Of a stretch of 64,000 nt of DNA, positions 1 through 7,774 are shown one piece after another. This DNA is from Acetatifactor muris (GTDB lineage Bacteria > Bacillota > Clostridia > Lachnospirales > Lachnospiraceae). The stretch spans positions 32,116 to 96,115 of the forward strand of contig JAMPHD010000010.1 in assembly GCA_023663635.1 (NCBI GenBank). Reading direction: 5' to 3'. The position numbers were made by a program, and so were the translations under genes. The notes beneath the pieces were generated by a model. The model had not been told where the DNA came from and did no database searches. It saw only the letters and a list, made by a program, of their open reading frames with translations. Position 1 is the stretch's first letter; every line of letters starts with the position of its first letter.

Positions 1-734
1 TTCATCCCAGACACCCTTACGCCGGCAAATTGGTGTTCACCGCTTTCTCAGGCTCTCATCAGGATGCCATCAACAAGGGTATGCAGGCGATGAAGGAGCG
101 CGGCAGCGAGATCTGGCAGGTGCCCTATCTGCCCATCGATCCCTCCGACATCGGCAGGGATTATGAGCCCATCGTGCGCATCAACTCCCAGTCCGGAAAG
201 GGCGGCGTGGCGTTTATCATGGATACCTATTTTGGATTTAAGCTTCCGAAGGCCATGCACAGAGAATTTGCGGATGTGATCCAGGCGATCTCCGAGCAAC
301 AGGGCGAGGTGTCCCCGGAGAGGATCATGGAGAGTTTCAAAGAAGAGTATTTGGACAGAAAGGAGCCCATCCATTTCCGGAAACTGCGCGTGGATGATCT
401 GGGAGGTTCCGTGAAGTCGCAGTTTGACACCAAGGTGACGGTGACCTACACGGATCACGGAGAGGAGAAATGCTTTGAGGCGGTGGGCAACGGGCCCATC
501 GACGCGGTGAAGAGAGGATTGGCGGAGGATCTCAATATCAGCATTAAGGTCTTGGATTACGAGGAGCATGCTCTGCAGAGCGGATCCAACTCTCAGGCCG
601 CCGCGTACATCCATCTGTTGGATGCCAACACCGGCCATGTGACCTACGGAGTGGGCGTGAGTTCCAACATCACCAGAGCCTCCGTGCGGGCGATCTTCTC
701 CGCGGTCAACCGGTTGGGTTTGGGGAACAAATAA
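1..734 (+). CDS. leuA: 2-isopropylmalate synthase, 3' part (5' end outside window)
   Basis: Condenses acetyl-CoA with 2-oxoisovalerate, the first committed step of leucine synthesis; cytoplasmic. The frame is open from base 3, so the gene starts before the window. The visible part begins HPRHPYAGKLVFTAFSGSHQ, the conserved catalytic-barrel stretch of the long (type 2, about 550 residue) LeuA class, and continues through the linker into the C-terminal regulatory domain that binds leucine (about the last 110 residues, ending SAVNRLGLGNK). The TTG at 30 is not a plausible start because homology runs straight through it. The stop at 732-734 lies one base from the stop of the convergent gene on the other strand. 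Recognition is by motif; no other leu genes are visible. Confidence 0.93.
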   Translation, partial: HPRHPYAGKLVFTAFSGSHQDAINKGMQAMKERGSEIWQVPYLPIDPSDIGRDYEPIVRINSQSGKGGVAFIMDTYFGFKLPKAMHREFADVIQAISEQQGEVSPERIMESFKEEYLDRKEPIHFRKLRVDDLGGSVKSQFDTKVTVTYTDHGEEKCFEAVGNGPIDAVKRGLAEDLNISIKVLDYEEHALQSGSNSQAAAYIHLLDANTGHVTYGVGVSSNITRASVRAIFSAVNRLGLGNK

Positions 735-735
735 A

Positions 736-1890
736 TTAACGGAATGTGAAAGAGTCGTTTTCGTTCACGATGCAGATCATGGTCTTGCCCGTGTTCAGAG
801 TGATCTCGTTTCCATAGTCGTCATAATATTTGGTGACGCCATAGTCGCTGTCTTTGGCCCAGTTGACATGGATGCCCCGACCGTTGGTGAAGAACCAGCC
901 GTCTCGGGTGTCGTCATGGCATTGGAGCACCAGATAGCCTTTGTCGTCCAAGGTTTCCTGTTTGGTGTACTGTACCAGAATATTTTTGAATGAGAGCTGC
1001 ACGCCGTCCGCATCGGTGTGCGGCTCGTCTGTTGCCCCGGAGAGATGCTGAGAGCGGTAATAGAGACCGTCCTCGTCATTGTACTCAAAGTAACAGCGGG
1101 TCAGAGGGTAACAGCCCGACATATCGATATAAGCGGCATTGTGGGCATCGCTGCCGTATTGGGCCAGAGTGTTGGGCTCGGCCTTGGTGGCGAAGAGGAA
1201 ATGAGACTCGTCCGTGAGATCGCGATAGGACAGACTGTAGCCGCGTCTTTCAATCCGGTCCAACAGTTTATCGCCGTCCGCATAGACATTGTGCGGTTCC
1301 GGGCGGTCCTTAGAGCGATAGAAAGCGTTGCCGTCCCCGCCGAGGCCGTCAATATTTTCCGTGTATTCCTGATCCATCAGTTCATTGATATAGTATGGGC
1401 CGCCGTAATGTACGAAAAACGCGTCCCATTCAAAGGCCCAATAGGCAAAATAGGTTCTGGCGCTGCGGATATTGCCGATGCGCACCAGATCTTCCCAATC
1501 CTCAAAGACCGCCATGAGGCGTGTGACCCGGCCCTCCATATTGGCCTCATAGAGAACGGATGCCTTGGAGAGATTATAGTGGGGGATCGCGCCGCTCTCA
1601 TTGGGCACCATGACCGCGATGGGGCGCGTCTCATTCACCTCTTCATCCACCCATTCGTTGGTGAGACGGCTTCGCACCATACCCTCCCGGGGAGGCAGGG
1701 TGTCGTCCTCCGTCACGATCTGAATATCCGTATTGATGCCGGGGCGATCTTCCATATCCGATCCCTGATGATTATTCTCATTGAGATAATCGTTCTCAGA
1801 CAGGATGGGACCCGGTGTGGCGCCGCGATCGCATCCGCCGAGCAGGATGGCGACGGCTATGAAAAAGATGGATAATTTTCTGAGTTTCAT
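736..1890 (-). CDS. DUF3048 (YerB-like) lipoprotein
   Basis: A 384-residue lipoprotein. The start at 1890 is preferred over the longer frame from 1950 because it has a GGGAGGAAT ribosome site and opens directly with a lipoprotein signal (MKLRKLSIFF..., lipobox LLGGC at about residue 20). After a short acidic linker comes the DUF3048 signature: RPIAVMVPN, SKASVLYEA, EGRVTRLMAVF, RIGNIRSAR and HYGG. The biochemical role of this family is unknown; Bacillus YerB is the usual reference. It lies 59 bases downstream of the PAP2-like gene on the same strand, probably co-transcribed. Nothing looks broken. Confidence 0.85.
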   Translation of the reverse strand: MKLRKLSIFFIAVAILLGGCDRGATPGPILSENDYLNENNHQGSDMEDRPGINTDIQIVTEDDTLPPREGMVRSRLTNEWVDEEVNETRPIAVMVPNESGAIPHYNLSKASVLYEANMEGRVTRLMAVFEDWEDLVRIGNIRSARTYFAYWAFEWDAFFVHYGGPYYINELMDQEYTENIDGLGGDGNAFYRSKDRPEPHNVYADGDKLLDRIERRGYSLSYRDLTDESHFLFATKAEPNTLAQYGSDAHNAAYIDMSGCYPLTRCYFEYNDEDGLYYRSQHLSGATDEPHTDADGVQLSFKNILVQYTKQETLDDKGYLVLQCHDDTRDGWFFTNGRGIHVNWAKDSDYGVTKYYDDYGNEITLNTGKTMICIVNENDSFTFR

Positions 1891-1949
1891 GATTCCTCCC
1901 GTTCCGTATATCCATGGAACCTCTGTTGCGCATCCGATCATTTGCGGCA

Positions 1950-2411
1950 TCAGATAAACTGATGCATTCCCGTCGCTACCAGAATGCCCAATATAGCCCC
2001 GACTAATACCTGAAGGGGAGTATGTCCCACAAATTCTTTCAGTTTCTCGTTGGCGGACAATTCGCTTCTTCCCATGTCCACGAAGGTCTTTACCAGATCG
2101 TTCAGCAGTTTGGCCTGAATCCCGGTCTCTCTGCGCACACCCATGGCATCGTACATCACGATGATGGCCAAAATGAGAGAGATGGTAAACTCAAAGCTGC
2201 CGGCTCCGTATTCAAGGGCGGTTGCCGTCGCCAGAGCGCATACGGTGGCGGAATGGGAACTGGGCATACCGCCGCTGCCCACCAGACGCTCCGCGACAAA
2301 TTTTTTGGTAAACAACATGTGGATCAGCGTTTTGAGGATCTGCGCGACCAGCCATCCCAACGCCGCTGAGAAAAAAATGACATTGCCGGAAAAATCTTGT
2401 AAAAATTGCAT
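1950..2411 (-). CDS. Divergent PAP2 family membrane protein (DUF212, YuiD-like)
   Basis: A 153-residue integral membrane protein of the divergent PAP2 family. It carries the family core GGMPSSHSATVCALA (about residues 47-61) followed by the YDAMGVRRETGIQA segment, then LEVG-like helices to the C-terminus. The SSHS motif recalls PAP2 phosphatases, but the family lacks a demonstrated substrate. A good AGGAG ribosome site precedes the ATG at 2411, and a TAGACT-N17-TATACT promoter lies upstream. The length is normal for the family. Confidence 0.87.
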   Translation of the reverse strand: MQFLQDFSGNVIFFSAALGWLVAQILKTLIHMLFTKKFVAERLVGSGGMPSSHSATVCALATATALEYGAGSFEFTISLILAIIVMYDAMGVRRETGIQAKLLNDLVKTFVDMGRSELSANEKLKEFVGHTPLQVLVGAILGILVATGMHQFI

Positions 2412-2460
2412 GTTTCTGCTCCTGTATCAATAGTAGGTATTTTGTGATAAACTAACTTAT

Positions 2461-2489
2461 AGTATATCCTATTTTTGGGAAAAAGTCTA
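2461..2489 (-). promoter_or_regulatory. Sigma-A-type promoter for the PAP2/DUF3048 pair
   Basis: Read on the minus strand: TAGACT (2489-2484), a 17-base spacer, TATACT (2466-2461), about 50 bases before the ATG at 2411. Confidence 0.55.
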
Positions 2490-2566
2490 TGCCCAAGGGC
2501 GATAGAGTGGTTTTCTTCTTGTGTTTCCAATAAAAAGCAATTATAATATATCGCATAAGGACTTGC

Positions 2567-2597
2567 GGATCTGCAGATGGATCTGCAACAGATCTGC
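2567..2597 (+). repeat. Three GATCTGCA direct repeats in a leader
   Basis: GATCTGCA occurs at 2567-2574, 2579-2586 and 2590-2597, spaced 12 and 11 bases, between a TATAAT (2541-2546) and the start of the GGDEF-EAL gene at 2640. The one-helical-turn spacing suggests a binding site array; the binder is unknown. Confidence 0.5.
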
Positions 2598-2639
2598 ATG
2601 GGAAAGAGCGCCTGTTGAGAAAGATCGGAGGGTGATGGC

Positions 2640-4286
2640 ATGAGTGATGTTTTTAACAACCAATTGTTTGAAGCGTTTGCGTCGGCATCTGACAATGTTT
2701 ATATTTATGTATGTGATATGAGGACGGATATTTCCCGGTGGTCCGGGGCCGCCGTGGATTATTTCGGCCTGGCGGGGGAGTACCTGGAGGACGCGGCGCA
2801 TGTATGGGCGGAACATGTGCATCCGGATGATCTGAAGGTTTATACGGATGATATCGAAGGCGTGTTTGCCGGCACAAAGAAATATCACAACTGCCAGTAC
2901 CGGGCGCGGAACGCGTCGGGCGTATATGTGTGGGTGGAGTGTAAGGGCAGCGTAATCCGGGATGCGGAAGGAAATCCCATCATTTTCGCGGGCCTTATGA
3001 CGAGGATAGACGGGCAGAGCAAATACGATTCTCTGACAGGGCTTTTGACAACGCAGGATATGCACTATCTCGACTTTGACACACAGTCCGGGATCGCCCT
3101 GCTGATCGGAATGGACGGATTTCGGAAGATCATCAGCAATTACGGATATAACATCGGGGATGAGATCCTGATCAAATTTTCACGGGAGTTGAGCAGTCTG
3201 TCCGATCCCGGGTGGAGGGTATTGCGTTTCAGCGGCGATGAATTTCTTGTGATCGCCTTTGCGTCCGATCTGCGGGAAGTGACGGATTTTTATGAGAAAA
3301 TACGCCGTGAGACGGATATCATGAATCTGGAAGACGGGCGGAAAGTGGGTATTTCCGTGTCGGCAGGAGGGGTATTTTTCCCGAAGGACGCGGACACCAG
3401 AGAGGGCCTTATCAATAAACTGGAGCATTCGTTGGAGTATGCCAAGAATACCCGGAGGGGAAGTCTGGCCTTCTTCTCGGAGGAGATAGCCGCAAAACAT
3501 GAGAGAGGGCTGATCCTGCGGGAAGACTTAAAGCAGTGTATTAAAAATGATTTCAAAGGGTTTGAACTGTTCTTCCAGCCGTTTATCGATCCGAATACCG
3601 GAAGGGTCGCAGGCTGTGAAAGTCTTCTGCGATGGAAGGGAGATCGGATCAGGGATTCCTACCCGATGGAGTTTATCAAGGTGCTGGAAGATTACGGCGA
3701 TATCCATGAAGTGGGTTTTTGGGTCATGGACCGCGCGATCATGCAGCAGGCGGCATGGCGCGACAGATACGGCGAGCTGCAGGTCAGTTTCAACGTATCC
3801 TATCAGCAGTTCCTGGATGACGCCTTTGTGGAGAGGGCGGTCTCCTGTGTGGAAAAGTACGGGGCGAATCCGAAATCCATCATCATAGAGCTCACGGAGA
3901 GTTGTGAGGTGGAAAATCCCCAAGAGCTTGCGGCCGTCTTTGGCAGACTGCGGGAGTACGGCTTTAAGATTGCGCTGGACGATTTTGGAACGGCATATGC
4001 CTCCATGGAGATGTTAAAATGGCTCCCCGTGGATTATATCAAAGTGGAGCATTCTTTTATCAGGGAGTTGGCGCAGCCGGGACACGACATAGACTATGTG
4101 ATCGTGGACAGCCTGTTGGGAATGTGCAGACGTTTGGGCTACGCCTCCATCATAGAGGGCGTGGAGAACGGTAAGGTGGCGGATATCGTGGGGGAGTTGA
4201 ACGCCACGCTGCTGCAGGGATATCATTATTCGCGCCCCGTCTGCAGGGAAGATTTTGAGAAACTGTTGGAGGAGAGAAAAGTATGA
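2640..4286 (+). CDS. PAS-GGDEF-EAL cyclic-di-GMP signalling protein
   Basis: A 548-residue soluble protein. Residues about 15-125 form a PAS fold (HPDD...Y...W VEC...G). Residues about 130-290 are a GGDEF domain whose signature reads SGDEF (198-202), with the first Gly replaced by Ser, a variant that can be active in other proteins. Residues about 300-545 are an EAL domain: ESLLRW (E327), FNVS, IELTES, DDFGTA, IKVEH, IEGVE and LQGYHYSRP retain the metal-binding and catalytic positions, although the Asp after IKV is Glu. It most likely hydrolyses cyclic-di-GMP, with the GGDEF part regulatory or a synthase; which activity dominates cannot be read from sequence. Its stop overlaps the next start (ATGA at 4283-4286), coupling it to a membrane glycosyltransferase. 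Confidence 0.93.
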   Translation: MSDVFNNQLFEAFASASDNVYIYVCDMRTDISRWSGAAVDYFGLAGEYLEDAAHVWAEHVHPDDLKVYTDDIEGVFAGTKKYHNCQYRARNASGVYVWVECKGSVIRDAEGNPIIFAGLMTRIDGQSKYDSLTGLLTTQDMHYLDFDTQSGIALLIGMDGFRKIISNYGYNIGDEILIKFSRELSSLSDPGWRVLRFSGDEFLVIAFASDLREVTDFYEKIRRETDIMNLEDGRKVGISVSAGGVFFPKDADTREGLINKLEHSLEYAKNTRRGSLAFFSEEIAAKHERGLILREDLKQCIKNDFKGFELFFQPFIDPNTGRVAGCESLLRWKGDRIRDSYPMEFIKVLEDYGDIHEVGFWVMDRAIMQQAAWRDRYGELQVSFNVSYQQFLDDAFVERAVSCVEKYGANPKSIIIELTESCEVENPQELAAVFGRLREYGFKIALDDFGTAYASMEMLKWLPVDYIKVEHSFIRELAQPGHDIDYVIVDSLLGMCRRLGYASIIEGVENGKVADIVGELNATLLQGYHYSRPVCREDFEKLLEERKV

Positions 4287-5212
4287 GTCTTTTGAGCGTG
4301 ATCGTTCCATGTTATAACGAGGAGGAGAGCGTGGAGCTGTTTTACAGGGAATTGATCAAAAACGATCCTTTTTTGGAGGAGAAGGGATTGGAGCTGGAGC
4401 TGCTCTATATAGACGACGGATCCGCGGACGGCACCGTGCGGGAAGTCAAGAAACTTCGCGGGGAGGATGAGAGGGTGCATCTGATCTCCTTTTCCAGAAA
4501 TTTTGGCAAGGAGGCCGCCATGTTTGCGGGTTTGGAGAAAGCGAAAGGCGATTATGTGGTCATGATGGATGTGGATCTGCAGGATCCGCCGAGCCTGTTG
4601 CCGGAGATGTTCGCGGGTTTGGAGGAGGGCTATGACTCGGTGGCTACCCGCCGCGTCAGCCGCAAAGGGGAGCCGCCCATCCGCAGTTTCTTCGCGAGGA
4701 GATTCTATCGTCTCATGAAAAAGATCTCCAAGACGGAGATGATGGACGGCGCCAGGGATTACCGGCTCATGACGAGGCAGATGGTGGATGCCATCCTGTC
4801 CATGCGGGAATACAATCGCTTTACCAAGGGAATCTTCGGATGGGTGGGTTTCCGCACCAAGTGGTTGGAGTATGAGAATGTGGAGCGTGCCAGAGGCGAG
4901 ACAAAGTGGAATTTCTGGAAACTGCTGATGTATTCCTTTGACGGGATCACGGCATTTTCCACGGCGCCGCTGTTGATCTCCTCGCTGATGGGGGTCTTCT
5001 TCTGTATCCTGGCCTTCGCCATGATCGTGTTTGTGATCGTGCGCAAGATCCTGTTCGGAGATCCGGTCTCGGGTTGGCCTTCTTTAGTGTGTATCATGCT
5101 GCTGACCAGCGGCATACAGTTTTTCTGTACCGGAATTTTGGGACAATATCTGGCCAAAACTTACATGGAAGTAAAAAGGAGGCCCATTTATCTGGTGCGG
5201 GAAGAGTTGTAA
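4283..5212 (+). CDS. Membrane-anchored GT2 glycosyltransferase (GtrB/DPM1-like)
   Basis: A 309-residue enzyme of the polyprenyl-phosphate sugar transferase type. It opens with VIVPCYNEEESV, has the nucleotide-binding DDGSADGT and the MDVDLQDPP metal-binding segment, and ends with two membrane helices (about 228-260 and 268-292) followed by a basic tail KRRPIYLVREE. Such proteins load a sugar onto undecaprenyl phosphate at the inner face of the membrane for surface polymer decoration. It overlaps the c-di-GMP gene by four bases, so its synthesis is tied to that signalling protein. The sugar is unknown. Confidence 0.88.
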   Translation: MSLLSVIVPCYNEEESVELFYRELIKNDPFLEEKGLELELLYIDDGSADGTVREVKKLRGEDERVHLISFSRNFGKEAAMFAGLEKAKGDYVVMMDVDLQDPPSLLPEMFAGLEEGYDSVATRRVSRKGEPPIRSFFARRFYRLMKKISKTEMMDGARDYRLMTRQMVDAILSMREYNRFTKGIFGWVGFRTKWLEYENVERARGETKWNFWKLLMYSFDGITAFSTAPLLISSLMGVFFCILAFAMIVFVIVRKILFGDPVSGWPSLVCIMLLTSGIQFFCTGILGQYLAKTYMEVKRRPIYLVREEL

Positions 5213-5289
5213 TTTGGCAAAAGTCCACTTTTAGGCACTTTTTTTCGGAAATTCTGTCCAAAGTTGCGATGGAAAGTCCTTTTTTCCGA

Positions 5290-5296
5290 TTCGACA
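5290..5296 (+). promoter_or_regulatory. Possible 0A box
   Basis: TTCGACA, identical to the Spo0A recognition core, 70 bases upstream of an orphan Spo0A DNA-binding domain gene; CTCGACA, one mismatch, follows at 5340-5346. A 7-mer is expected several times by chance in this window (another copy is at 22794-22800), so position is the main support. Confidence 0.35.
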
Positions 5297-5365
5297 TTCA
5301 TGATAAAATAACCCTAAGCAGTCACAAGAAGGAGCAATACTCGACATGTGAAAGGGGAATTCATT

Positions 5366-5743
5366 ATGGATATTGCGGTTGTAGAGGATTATGAACTGGA
5401 GAGATACATTACAGACATTATGTTGGATATAGGAGTGCCGGCACATTTGAAGGGCTATCATTATCTTCGTGATGCCATTCTGCTCTCGGGCAGGGACATG
5501 GAGGTGGTGAGCAGTGTGACAAAGCTGCTGTATCCTGCCATTGCGAAGAGATTTAAGACTACGGATCAGAAGGTGGAGCGGGCGATCCGCAATGCCATCG
5601 AGGTGTCGTGGAACAGGGGAAATGTGGAGACATTTGAGAAAATGTTCGGATATTCGGTACTCTCGGGCAAAAGCAGACCCACCAACAGCGAGTACATCGC
5701 AAGGATTGCGGACAAGGTTCGCCTTGATTTCAAAGCCATGTGA
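5366..5743 (+). CDS. Stand-alone Spo0A-type DNA-binding domain protein
   Basis: A 125-residue protein that is only the C-terminal DNA-binding domain of Spo0A. Recognisable segments are DIGVPAHLKGYHYLRDAI, KLLYPAIAKRF, VERAIRNAIEVSWNRG and FGYSVL...KPTNSEYIARIADK-like (here SRPTNSEYIARIADK). There is no phosphoacceptor receiver domain, so it cannot be switched on by the sporulation phosphorelay in the usual way. The ATG at 5366 has an AAAGGGG site; a GTG at 5348 would add six residues. An ATG immediately followed by TGA (5346-5351) sits just upstream. A terminator follows. It may bind 0A boxes and compete with or modulate Spo0A, which is inference. Confidence 0.88.
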   Translation: MDIAVVEDYELERYITDIMLDIGVPAHLKGYHYLRDAILLSGRDMEVVSSVTKLLYPAIAKRFKTTDQKVERAIRNAIEVSWNRGNVETFEKMFGYSVLSGKSRPTNSEYIARIADKVRLDFKAM

Positions 5744-5790
5744 CCGGGGATGGCTACATATATGATGCTCTGATGTCCTGTGAATGCTGA

Positions 5791-5828
5791 CGGCCATGAT
5801 CGCGTTTTAGTGCGATTGTGGCCGGTTT
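5791..5828 (+). terminator. Intrinsic terminator after the Spo0A-domain gene
   Basis: GGCCATGATCGC (5792-5803) pairs with GCGATTGTGGCC (5812-5823) over 12 positions with two G-U pairs, followed by GGTTTTAT. Confidence 0.75.
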
Positions 5829-5950
5829 TATGTCACGGGGGTTTGTGTTGTGCAGGTTTTGCGTTGGTCGTTGATATTTCCGCGATAAAATGATATTCTA
5901 ATAGAAACGGCAAATTGGAGATATTTGGCTACAGTCAGAGAGGCGCGGCG

Positions 5951-6961
5951 ATGGGAGCGTTTTGGTTTGTGCTGTGTATGGCGGGATTTTCCGTTCTGTT
6001 GGGAACCGGCGTCACAGGGGTTATATATGGCGGACAGGCCCGCAAACTGCATATGGCGGACAGGATCCTTGTGGGATTTTTGACCCTTTTGGGAGTGGCG
6101 GAGGCGGCGCATCTGACGATGCTTTTCGCCGGGCGCTCCTTTGCGGAGGGAATCGCGGTCTTTGCGGCGGGAACGGGGGTGTTGTCGGTCTTCTTAGGGG
6201 CGGTATGGCTGTGGCGGAAACGCCGCGCCCCGGGGAGCCGGAAACGGGGCTCCGGATGGCAGGGCAGGGATATCACCCCGCTCGTGGCGGGGCTGCTGCT
6301 CGTGTGGACGCTGCTTTTGATCTCTCAGATCGTCACCGTTTGGTCGGGAGAGCATGTATATAGGGCGGGGGACATGACCGTGGAGACCGTGCAGAGTTTC
6401 CTGCAGACGGACGGGCTGTGGCAGGTGAATCCGCTCACGGGACAGGCTTATGAGGTTGGTGTGCCCAAGCGGATCCAAATTTTGGGACTGCCCACGTTTT
6501 ATGGTGTTTTGAGTCGTATATTCGGACTTTCCGCCGCGGAGACGGTGGAGCGGCTGATCCCTCTCTGGGTGCTGTTTATGAGTTATCTGACCTATTGGCT
6601 CCTGGCGGGGACGCTTTTTCCCAAGAAACAGGACAGGGTGGGGAGACTGCTCTTCATGGTGATCGTGGCGGCGGTGTTCAGCGTGGGAGACTATCTGTAC
6701 GGTATGGACGGTTTCGGACTTCTGTACGGCGGATACCGGGGTGTGACGATACGCAACGCGGTGTTGGTTCCCTATACCTTAAGTCTGGCCCTTCGGAACA
6801 GATGGCGTTTGGTCTGGCTCTGCATGGCGGCGGAGGTCTGCGTCGTGTGGACTCTGTATGGCTTGGGAGCCTGCGCGGTGGTGGCTTTGGGCATATGGAT
6901 CCTGTGGCTGTGGCAGAGAAAGCGCATGGAGAGCTTGGGTGAGACCGGAGAGGAGGGCTGA
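5951..6961 (+). CDS. Polytopic membrane protein, N-terminal half of a DUF6077-like two-gene module (copy 1)
   Basis: A 336-residue protein with about nine hydrophobic segments. The ATG at 5951 has an AGAGAGG site and is preferred over TTG at 5915. A loop after the third helix group carries YRAGDMTVETVQ, followed by an LPTFYGVLSRI... region and GVTIRNAVLVP. The same layout appears in the protein at 40969-42024 (FYVATSTITVNSDT; FPIWVAWLSAV; GKSVLANIVIP), so the two are diverged paralogues. It resembles the DUF6077 membrane proteins of Lachnospiraceae, which I recall as longer single proteins. The next gene supplies the missing C-terminal half. It heads the polysaccharide locus, so a role in polymer export or modification is plausible, but no function is known. 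Confidence 0.7.
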   Translation: MGAFWFVLCMAGFSVLLGTGVTGVIYGGQARKLHMADRILVGFLTLLGVAEAAHLTMLFAGRSFAEGIAVFAAGTGVLSVFLGAVWLWRKRRAPGSRKRGSGWQGRDITPLVAGLLLVWTLLLISQIVTVWSGEHVYRAGDMTVETVQSFLQTDGLWQVNPLTGQAYEVGVPKRIQILGLPTFYGVLSRIFGLSAAETVERLIPLWVLFMSYLTYWLLAGTLFPKKQDRVGRLLFMVIVAAVFSVGDYLYGMDGFGLLYGGYRGVTIRNAVLVPYTLSLALRNRWRLVWLCMAAEVCVVWTLYGLGACAVVALGIWILWLWQRKRMESLGETGEEG

Positions 6962-6963
6962 GT

Positions 6964-7770
6964 ATGTGGGAATGGCTGCGCAACGCCCGACTGGGTTGGC
7001 TGGATTTTACGGGGGCGGGTAAGCTTGCCGTATTGTTTCTTGCGGCCTTGCTCTATCTGGTTTTTGCAACCGGGCAGAAAGGCTCGCGCCGCAGGTTGGT
7101 GATCTATGCGGCGGTCATGGCCGCGCTGTGTATCTGTCCCGTGACGGCGGCGGTCCTGATGGTATATCAGACGAGATTTTACGACTATCAGTGGATTTGG
7201 AGCATGGTTCCCATGACGGCGGTGGCGGCTTTGGGCGGCACCGTATTTCTCACCGGGCAGTGGAAGACCGGTCGGGGATACAGGACGTGGGCGCGTAATG
7301 CGGCGGTGACGCTGTGCGTGGCGGCGATCCTTGTGCTCTGCGGAAATATGGGGCAGGCTCAGGCAGAGGATACCTATATAAATTTGGACAGGGAGCGCGC
7401 GGAGGCGGTCCTGGAAAAAGCGCGGGAGGTCTGTCCGGGGGAGATCTGCCTGTGGGCGCCCCGGGAAATTCTGGAATATGCCCGCTTGGGCGACGGTTCG
7501 ATCACATTGCTCTACGGGCGGAATATGTGGGAGGAATCCCTGAACGCGTACAGCTATGACACTTATTCCGGGGAACTGCGCGAATTATATGAATGGATGG
7601 AGCAGTTGGAGGAGCGTGGCGGGGAAAGTCTTGTGCAACGGGCTTTTGATCTGGGGGCAGACTGCATTATCCTGCCGAAAGATTTGGGAGAAGGGATCTT
7701 GTCCGCCACGAGTGACATAACGGATGTTATTGAATTGGACGAGGGGTATTATCTGCTGAAAATGAGGTGA
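6964..7770 (+). CDS. Membrane protein, C-terminal half of the DUF6077-like two-gene module (copy 1)
   Basis: A 268-residue protein starting MWEWLRNARL, with a strong GAGGAGG site overlapping the previous gene's end and only two bases between the genes. About four helices occupy residues 20-125, followed by an extracytoplasmic domain containing ICLWAPREILEYARL, ITLLYGRNMWEESLNAY and GADCIILPKDL. The matching segments in the paralogue at 42057-42824 are VMALFPEELVLYVRQ, VCMPYGREVF and GCHYVILSEE. The two halves are in different frames with stops between them, so this is a real two-gene arrangement rather than one sequencing error. Function unknown. Confidence 0.7.
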   Translation: MWEWLRNARLGWLDFTGAGKLAVLFLAALLYLVFATGQKGSRRRLVIYAAVMAALCICPVTAAVLMVYQTRFYDYQWIWSMVPMTAVAALGGTVFLTGQWKTGRGYRTWARNAAVTLCVAAILVLCGNMGQAQAEDTYINLDRERAEAVLEKAREVCPGEICLWAPREILEYARLGDGSITLLYGRNMWEESLNAYSYDTYSGELRELYEWMEQLEERGGESLVQRAFDLGADCIILPKDLGEGILSATSDITDVIELDEGYYLLKMR

Positions 7771-7774
7771 CGGT

